Shown here: positions 4,181 through 6,218 of the stretch, one piece after another
Numbering within the stretch: position 1 is the first letter of the stretch
How the letters are laid out: every line of letters starts with the position of its first letter
Assembly (NCBI GenBank): GCA_022844065.1
Contig: JALHML010000037.1
Span: 1 to 6,218, forward strand
DNA: 6,218 nt
Origin: Minisyncoccota bacterium
GTDB lineage: Bacteria > Patescibacteriota > Minisyncoccia > Phycocordibacterales > Phycocordibacteraceae
Direction of reading: 5' to 3'
Notes under the pieces: model-generated
The model's input: the letters and a program-made list of their open reading frames with translations, nothing else
Database searches by the model: none
Told to the model about the DNA's origin: nothing
Position numbers and translations under genes: made by a program

Positions 4181-5341
4181 ATGGCCTGTTTTCGTATCCT
4201 TGCGGTCATTCTCTTGGCGGCAGTAGTGCTCCCGTCGAGCCTTTCTGCAGCTACGTATGTAAGCGCACGCACTCTCGTTGTTTCAGAGTCGCCACTCGAA
4301 AATGCCTACCTTGCTGGCACCGACGTAACAGTAGCAGCCTCACTACCGGGAGATGTACTTGCTGCAGGCGGCACGATTTCTATTGCGGCTCCGGTAGCGG
4401 GAGACGCCATGGCGGCTGGCGGCACGGTTTCGGTAACTCGCCCCGTTGAGGGAGATCTGCGGGCCGTCGGCGCGCAGGTGACGATAAGTGCACCTGTTTC
4501 TGGTGACCTGGCACTCGCCGGTGGCACCGTTACGGCATCATCAACAGCAAGTGACACACGAATCATTGGAGGAACCATACGAGTAATCGGAAGTGGTGGA
4601 AGGGTGGTTGTCTACGGTGCCCAGGTGTACCTCTCTGGTACGTTTGAGGGGAATGTAGAGGTCACAGCGTCTGATCGCCTCACGCTCCTTGAAGGAACCA
4701 TTATCAATGGATCGCTCCGCTATAATGCGCCGCAGGAAGCGGCCATACCAGCATCCGCATCAATTCGTGATGGAGTGACGTATACCGGCGCGTCATCCTA
4801 CTTGCCAACGGTGGAGCAGGCACAAACCTTCGCAATTGCCGGCGCGAGTGTATTCTTTCTTGTACGTATCCTTGCGGTCCTTATAGCAGCAGCACTTCTC
4901 GCGGGCCTTTTCCCAGTCTTTGCGCAAGCTGTTGCAGATCGCGCACTCTCTCGGTCGCCGGGACGGTTCGCACTCCTTGTGCTCCTTGGCTTTGCGGTTG
5001 TGTTCGCAACACCAGTGTTCATTTTCATACTGCTCGTATCCTTTGTTGGGATAGGTGTTGCGTTCCTTCTTTTGGCACTCTACTCACTGTTACTTATGCT
5101 TGGCTACCTCTATGCCGGCGTACTTGCCGGTGCGGCCCTTGGGCGAGGACTCATGAAGCGTGAGGTTGTTACGTGGAAACTCGCAATCCTTGGTATGCTT
5201 GTTCTCTATCTTGTTGGTACCGTACCGGTTGTGGGAAGCATCCTAACGTTCATTCTATTCCTTGCGGCAACCGGAACTATCGTTATGATCGCGCACCGCT
5301 TTGCGTTCGGAAGAATTCAAGAAGATCCTGCCATTGACTAA
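4181..5341 (+). CDS. Secreted beta-solenoid (bactofilin-like repeat) protein with C-terminal multi-TM domain
   Basis: Protein of 386 aa in three parts. Residues 1-23 are a signal peptide (hydrophobic core RILAVILLAAVVL, likely cut after SLSA). Residues about 45-180 form a repetitive beta region resembling bactofilin/DUF583 polymer-forming repeats: GD pairs at 57, 74, 91 and 108 are exactly 17 residues apart, each followed by A-x-G-G-T/A-Q-x-T/S-x hydrophobic strands. Residues about 218-372 contain four or five transmembrane helices (near 218-245, 263-288, 289-316, 335-356, 352-372), with charged loops such as DRALSRSPGR (253-262). The solenoid is therefore expected outside the membrane and tethered by the C-terminal domain, unlike ordinary cytoplasmic bactofilins. 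ATG 4181 is chosen because upstream in-frame TTG 4145 is the -35 box. The peroxiredoxin gene starts 3 nt after the stop. A surface scaffold or cell-shape role is inference. Confidence 0.82.
   Translation: MACFRILAVILLAAVVLPSSLSAATYVSARTLVVSESPLENAYLAGTDVTVAASLPGDVLAAGGTISIAAPVAGDAMAAGGTVSVTRPVEGDLRAVGAQVTISAPVSGDLALAGGTVTASSTASDTRIIGGTIRVIGSGGRVVVYGAQVYLSGTFEGNVEVTASDRLTLLEGTIINGSLRYNAPQEAAIPASASIRDGVTYTGASSYLPTVEQAQTFAIAGASVFFLVRILAVLIAAALLAGLFPVFAQAVADRALSRSPGRFALLVLLGFAVVFATPVFIFILLVSFVGIGVAFLLLALYSLLLMLGYLYAGVLAGAALGRGLMKREVVTWKLAILGMLVLYLVGTVPVVGSILTFILFLAATGTIVMIAHRFAFGRIQEDPAID
4349..4552 (+). repeat. Four tandem 17-codon repeats in the solenoid gene
   Basis: Four 51-bp units encode residues 57-124, each opening with Gly-Asp and carrying an (A/V)-G-(G/A)-(T/Q) step at the same offset. 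The DNA of the units has diverged (different codons for the same residues), so this is old protein-level duplication under structural constraint rather than a recent expansion. Confidence 0.8.
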
Positions 5342-5344
5342 TCT

Positions 5345-5812
5345 ATGCTTCCAATTCCCGGAACTCTCGCACCTGACTTCACACTCCTCGACCAGGACGG
5401 TGTACCACACACGCTCTCATCGCATCGAGGAAGTTACGTGCTTCTCTACTTTTATCCCAAGGACGATACACCGGGCTGTACAAAACAGGCCTGCATGCTA
5501 CGCGATGCTCTACCAGATTTTACGTCGCTCAACGCGATTGTGTACGGCATTTCTGTAGATTCGGTTAAAAGCCACAAGAGGTTTGCGGACAAGTATGGTC
5601 TGCCGTTCATGCTGCTTGCGGACGAGAAGAAGCAAGTTGTGAACGCATACGGCGTATGGGGAAAGAAGAAGATGATGGGAAGGGAATACGAGGGAATCTT
5701 CCGTACGTCGTTCCTTATCGCTCCAGACGGCACTATCGAAAAAGTGTATGAGAACGTAAAGCCCGGAATGCATGCAGAAGAGGTACTCCAGGATCTAAGA
5801 GAGCATGCGTAG
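5345..5812 (+). CDS. bcp: Thioredoxin-dependent peroxiredoxin, Bcp/PrxQ type
   Basis: Reduces hydrogen peroxide and organic hydroperoxides using thioredoxin; cytoplasmic. It has 155 aa, the usual Bcp length. The motif Y-P-K-D-D-T-P-G-C45-T-K-Q-A-C50 carries the peroxidatic Cys45 and, five residues on, the resolving Cys50 of the alpha-2-type PrxQ subgroup. The conserved active-site Arg is R120 in IFRTSFLI, and Thr42/Pro43 complete the pocket. The VYGISVDSVKSHKRFADKYGLPF stretch and LLADEKKQVVNAYGVWG are classic for the family. It begins 3 nt after the solenoid gene stop, with no separate promoter or Shine-Dalgarno, so it is probably translated from the same mRNA. Its last eight bases overlap the start of nth. 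Confidence 0.96.
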   Translation: MLPIPGTLAPDFTLLDQDGVPHTLSSHRGSYVLLYFYPKDDTPGCTKQACMLRDALPDFTSLNAIVYGISVDSVKSHKRFADKYGLPFMLLADEKKQVVNAYGVWGKKKMMGREYEGIFRTSFLIAPDGTIEKVYENVKPGMHAEEVLQDLREHA

Positions 5813-6218
5813 TACTGAAGCTGTTTCTACTCCTGAGGAACGCAAGGCCCGAGCACGGAAGATCGTTGCGTATCTAAAGAAGGCGTATCCAAATCCCGAA
5901 ACCGAGCTTGCCTTTAAAACTCCGATACAGCTCGTTGTTGCGGTTATGCTCTCTGCACAGTCTACCGACAAGCGAGTAAATATTGTCACGAAAGATCTCT
6001 ACAAGCGGTATAAGACCGTGAACGATTTCGCGGATGCAGACCTTGCGTCACTAACTGAAGCAATCTCCTCCATTACGTTTTATAGAAACAAAGCCCGGCA
6101 TATCAAGGCAATGGCTACAATGCTTCGGGATGATTTTAAGGGGAGAGTGCCAAAGACCGAAGGAGAGTTGGTTCGGCTTCCAGGAATTGCGTACAAGACC
6201 GCACACGTCATTCTTGGC
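5805..6218 (+). CDS. nth: Endonuclease III (DNA glycosylase/AP lyase), 3'-truncated by window edge
   Basis: Base-excision repair enzyme that removes oxidised pyrimidines and cleaves at abasic sites. 138 codons run open to the window end; full-length Nth is about 210 aa. Seen are: the N-terminal helical part (RKARARKIVAYLKKAYPNP), the family hallmark M-L-S-A-Q-S-T-D-K-R-V-N (48-59), F-Y-R-N-K-A-R-H-I (92-100), a VPKTEGELVRLPG segment (115-127), and the helix-hairpin-helix L-P-G-I-A-Y-K-T-A-H (125-134). Lys131 aligns with the catalytic Lys120 of E. coli Nth. The catalytic Asp and the 4Fe-4S cysteines lie beyond the window. The HhH has Tyr where Arg and His where Asn are usual. ATG 5805 overlaps the bcp stop by 8 nt, so the two are cotranscribed. 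Confidence 0.94.
   Translation, partial: MRSTEAVSTPEERKARARKIVAYLKKAYPNPETELAFKTPIQLVVAVMLSAQSTDKRVNIVTKDLYKRYKTVNDFADADLASLTEAISSITFYRNKARHIKAMATMLRDDFKGRVPKTEGELVRLPGIAYKTAHVILG

Noticed and set aside
4306..4578. Minus-strand Pro/Ala-rich open frame
   Set aside because: It mirrors the repetitive GC-rich solenoid coding sequence; its low-complexity translation is a by-product of the repeats.

Overview
This 6.2-kb window is compact chromosomal DNA from a bacterium, most plausibly a member of the Candidate Phyla Radiation/Patescibacteria (Parcubacteria-like). That placement is an inference. It rests on tightly packed short genes, very little Shine-Dalgarno sequence, -10 boxes a few bases before start codons (leaderless mRNAs), terminator hairpins fused to extended -10 promoters, and several small lineage-style hypothetical proteins. 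TGA is used as a stop (169-aa gene), so the code is table 11 rather than the UGA-glycine code of Gracilibacteria. I see no mobile element, CRISPR array, rRNA or tRNA.

Layout. The 3' part of a DEAD-box RNA helicase (1-485) ends at a strong UUCG hairpin that abuts the promoter of a membrane-anchored DsbA-like thiol oxidoreductase (577-1263). A second terminator-promoter hybrid drives a two-gene unit: a 169-aa conserved protein of unknown function (1323-1832), overlapping by 4 nt a small zincin-type metallopeptidase (1829-2239). A DUF1905 protein follows from its own -10 box (2260-2547). The minus strand then carries a 75-aa membrane protein (2625-2852), a 47-aa highly charged peptide (3022-3165) and methionine-R-sulfoxide reductase MsrB (3220-3624). 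The first two each end at a minus-strand terminator. Divergent from msrB is a VKOR-family membrane protein (3691-4122), then a signal-peptide/beta-solenoid/multi-TM protein (4181-5341), a Bcp-type peroxiredoxin (5345-5812) and the 5' part of endonuclease III (5805 to the window end).

Functional theme. Four genes deal with thiol and oxidative chemistry. The DsbA-like protein and VKOR probably form an oxidative-folding pair at the cell surface: VKOR re-oxidises the DsbA-like protein and passes electrons to quinone or another acceptor. MsrB and Bcp repair methionine sulfoxide and remove peroxides in the cytoplasm, and Nth repairs oxidised bases in DNA. The grouping may be chance in a small genome, but it is coherent.

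Start sites. For several genes the longest reading frame begins inside a promoter element. TTG 4145 is the -35 box of the solenoid gene and TTG 3655 is the -35 box of the VKOR gene. The adopted starts (1323, 2852, 3691, 4181) are internal ATGs; those at 1323, 3691 and 4181 lie just downstream of a -10 box.
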